6,985 nucleotides of DNA, from NCBI GenBank assembly GCA_900321955.1, contig ONXX01000045.1:8764-15748 (forward strand), read 5' to 3'. The notes below the pieces were generated by a model. It ran no database searches, was not told where the DNA came from, and worked only from the letters and a program-made list of their open reading frames with translations. Shown here piece by piece: positions 5,516 through 6,985 of the stretch (position 1 is the first letter of the stretch; every line of letters starts with the position of its first letter). A program made the position numbers and the translations under genes. Origin of the DNA: an uncultured Bacillota bacterium (GTDB taxonomy: Bacteria; Bacillota_I; Bacilli_A; Erysipelotrichales; Erysipelotrichaceae).

Positions 5516-5543
5516 AAAAGATCTTCAGCTGAAGATCTTTTTT
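5516..5543. terminator. Palindromic bidirectional terminator between kinase and AraC-type genes
   Basis: Positions 5516-5528 and 5529-5541 form a perfect 26-bp inverted repeat (left arm AAAAGATCTTCAG). In RNA a hairpin with a small central loop would form. Six T (5538-5543) follow on the plus strand and four T on the minus strand. It begins 5 nt after the kinase stop and touches the stop codon of the convergent regulator, so it serves both genes. Confidence 0.8.
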
Positions 5544-6753
5544 AATGGCTGATCGGTTTTTTGGCGGCCATGTTGTTGTAGTAGCCTTTGCGGTAGGCAG
5601 ATGGCGTCGTGCCGGTGATCTTGCGGAAGCATTTGACGAAATAGTTGGCGTCGAAGATGCCGACGTCTTCGGCGATCTGCTGTATGGTGAAGTGTGAGGT
5701 TCGAAGCATCCGCTTGGCTTTCTGGATGCGCAGATCACAGAGATAGGCATTTGGTGTCCTGCCGGTCTCTTTTTTGAATTTATTGATCAGACAGGAGATT
5801 GAAACACCCAGGTGATCGGCGACCTCCTGTATGGACGCTTCCTTGGCATAGTTGTGCTCAAAATAATCGATGGCCGAATAGACCAAAGACGAATAATGAT
5901 TCTTGCGGTATTGGGCAATTGCCTTGGCAAAGGCACGGATCATGCGCTCGTTCTCCCGATACATCTCTTCTCTGGTGTTGAGCCTTGAGATGGTCCTTGA
6001 ACTTTCGCCGGAGATATTGTCGATGATCATCGGCGGCAGTCCTGCTTCCACGGCGGCCATACGCACGGTCGCCCTGGTGATGCCGGAAGAGATGCGGGAG
6101 AGGTCCGGGGTCGAGCCGAAGTCGCCCATGTGTTTGACATTGTTGTGGATCTTGCGGTAGCTTTGGATGGCCGCCACATCATCTCCCTCCGCGATCTGTT
6201 CCATCATCTCCTGTTCGACGCGGTAGCGCTCGTTGATCAGATTTTCAAAATTCTTACGCTGGTATTCCCAGCTCTTTGATAAGGAAGCCCGTTCGTCGTA
6301 ATTGTGTTCCTGACTGAAGGAATAGGGATCATGTCCCGTATGAGCCAGAAGGGAGAGGCAGTCATGCAGAATGACGGAATCCTCCTTTAATAGATAATTG
6401 TCCCGATAGGCCCGGTAATCTTCAATGACCAGATCATCGAGGTCATTGTTTTTCTTTAAGAAGCTGACGTTGGCCTGGGTCATGTCACGGCTGACATAAG
6501 GTCCAAGAAAGATCAGGTTATTTTCTGTTTTGATGATGACGAATTTGATCAAAAGCCGATCTTCCATGAATAAGATCGTGTTTTCCTTTAGTTCCTTACA
6601 TAAAGGGGAAAGATAGGAGCGTTTGAACTGGTCCTGGGCATGATGAAAGTAGTGCTTCTTGCAGAAGGAGTTGAGTTCCGATTCGCTTTCAATCACGCTG
6701 ATCCCGATGCCGGAGATGTCCGACAGGAAACGACAGGCTTCCAAGAGTTCCAT
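5542..6753 (-). CDS. AraC-family transcriptional regulator
   Basis: The 403-residue protein ends in a complete AraC-type DNA-binding domain. The first helix-turn-helix is near 307-328 (IQEVADHLGVSISCLINKF), the connecting motif is KKETGRTPNAYL (327-338), and the second helix-turn-helix near 357-377 (IQQIAEDVGIFDANYFVKCF) is followed by RKITGTTPSAYRKG (377-390), the family signature. The N-terminal 130 residues (including LIFLGPYVSRD, 80-90) form a sensor region of the type common in Firmicute sugar-linked AraC regulators. Residues 165-285 look helical and charged (NERYRVEQEMMEQIAEGD) and may mediate dimerisation. Such proteins usually activate nearby catabolic genes when the inducer binds. 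It is convergent with the kinase and divergent from the PTS gene at 6861; either side may be its target. The ATG at 6753 has no visible ribosome binding site, but no better start is apparent. Confidence 0.9.
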   Translation of the reverse strand: MELLEACRFLSDISGIGISVIESESELNSFCKKHYFHHAQDQFKRSYLSPLCKELKENTILFMEDRLLIKFVIIKTENNLIFLGPYVSRDMTQANVSFLKKNNDLDDLVIEDYRAYRDNYLLKEDSVILHDCLSLLAHTGHDPYSFSQEHNYDERASLSKSWEYQRKNFENLINERYRVEQEMMEQIAEGDDVAAIQSYRKIHNNVKHMGDFGSTPDLSRISSGITRATVRMAAVEAGLPPMIIDNISGESSRTISRLNTREEMYRENERMIRAFAKAIAQYRKNHYSSLVYSAIDYFEHNYAKEASIQEVADHLGVSISCLINKFKKETGRTPNAYLCDLRIQKAKRMLRTSHFTIQQIAEDVGIFDANYFVKCFRKITGTTPSAYRKGYYNNMAAKKPISH

Positions 6754-6793
6754 ATTTATAATAATTTTCTATAATAGCTAATATAATTCTATC

Positions 6794-6807
6794 ATAAAGC
6801 GTTTTCA
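6794..6807 (-). promoter_or_regulatory. Candidate cre site for CcpA catabolite control
   Basis: Read on the minus strand the site is TGAAAACGCTTTAT. It matches the cre consensus TGWAANCGNTNWCA at 12 of 14 positions, missing only the last two bases. The central CG and both flanks are right. Its place at or just after the likely start of the PTS transcript would give repression by CcpA when preferred sugars are present. Confidence 0.5.
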
Positions 6808-6847
6808 TGATGCTATCCTAAACATGCGTTAAAAGAAACGCAGAAAT

Positions 6848-6854
6848 AAGGAGA
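6848..6854 (+). promoter_or_regulatory. Ribosome binding site of the PTS EIIB gene
   Basis: AAGGAGA lies 6 nt before the ATG at 6861 and fixes that start. Confidence 0.75.
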
Positions 6855-6857
6855 TAA

Positions 6858-6985
<128 letters not shown>

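Noticed and set aside
5379..5750. Minus-strand 123-codon open frame spanning the kinase end, the terminator and the AraC-type 3' end
   Set aside because: It would translate through the palindromic terminator and overlaps two real genes in other frames. Its composition is Ser/Pro/Thr-rich without motifs.
6825..6842. Hairpin TGCGTT/AACGCA in the leader of the PTS gene as a terminator or antiterminator (RAT) element
   Set aside because: There is no T run after it, the stem is only 6 bp, and no overlapping terminator that it could compete with is visible. It is kept only as a note in the divergent region.

Overview
The window looks like a sugar-use region of a low-to-mid GC Firmicute. The evidence is strong AAGGAG-type ribosome binding sites, PTS transporters of two families, a CcpA-type cre-like site and U-tract hairpin terminators. 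Protein style and codon use (TTA/CTG Leu, GGC/GGT Gly, AGA/CGT Arg) would fit an Erysipelotrichales-type gut bacterium. That placement is inference; no marker gene is present.

Layout, left to right. (1) 1-354 is the C-terminal end of a fructose-family PTS EIIC permease. (2) 419-1303 is a class II (zinc) ketose-bisphosphate aldolase. (3) A 12-bp GAAA-tetraloop hairpin follows at 1314-1342, then a good sigma-A promoter at 1349-1377, then an RpiB/LacA/LacB-type isomerase at 1404-2060. (4) A second hairpin with a U tract (2068-2095) sits directly before the ribosome binding site of a glycerol-dehydrogenase-like oxidoreductase (2108-3169). (5) On the minus strand, 3188-3412 encodes a small two-helix membrane protein whose terminator lies in the 18-nt gap to the dehydrogenase. 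(6) On the plus strand, an Asp/Glu-racemase-superfamily protein (3454-4104) and a DUF1537 four-carbon acid sugar kinase (4105-5511) abut with no gap (TAA then ATG). (7) A perfect 26-bp palindrome (5516-5541) forms the terminator between the kinase and a convergent AraC-family regulator (5542-6753, minus). (8) A 107-bp AT-rich divergent region holds three TATAAT hexamers and a cre-like site. It leads into the start of a glucose/beta-glucoside-type PTS gene (EIIB domain, from 6861), cut by the window end.

Reading of the locus: transporter, isomerase, aldolase, oxidoreductase, a racemase-fold enzyme and an acid-sugar kinase together suggest a catabolic route for a short-chain sugar, polyol or sugar acid ending in triose phosphates, probably controlled by the AraC-type protein. 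The usual partners of DUF1537 kinases (OtnC-type decarboxylating aldolase, OtnI isomerase, PdxA2 or an LtnD-type dehydrogenase) are not in the window. Three of the enzymes carry active-site changes: the RpiB-like protein lacks both histidines of E. coli RpiB, the racemase-fold protein keeps only one of its two cysteines, and the dehydrogenase lacks the GldA-type TDAP aspartate. The actual substrate cannot be read from the sequence. The combination is the best candidate here for an undescribed pathway.
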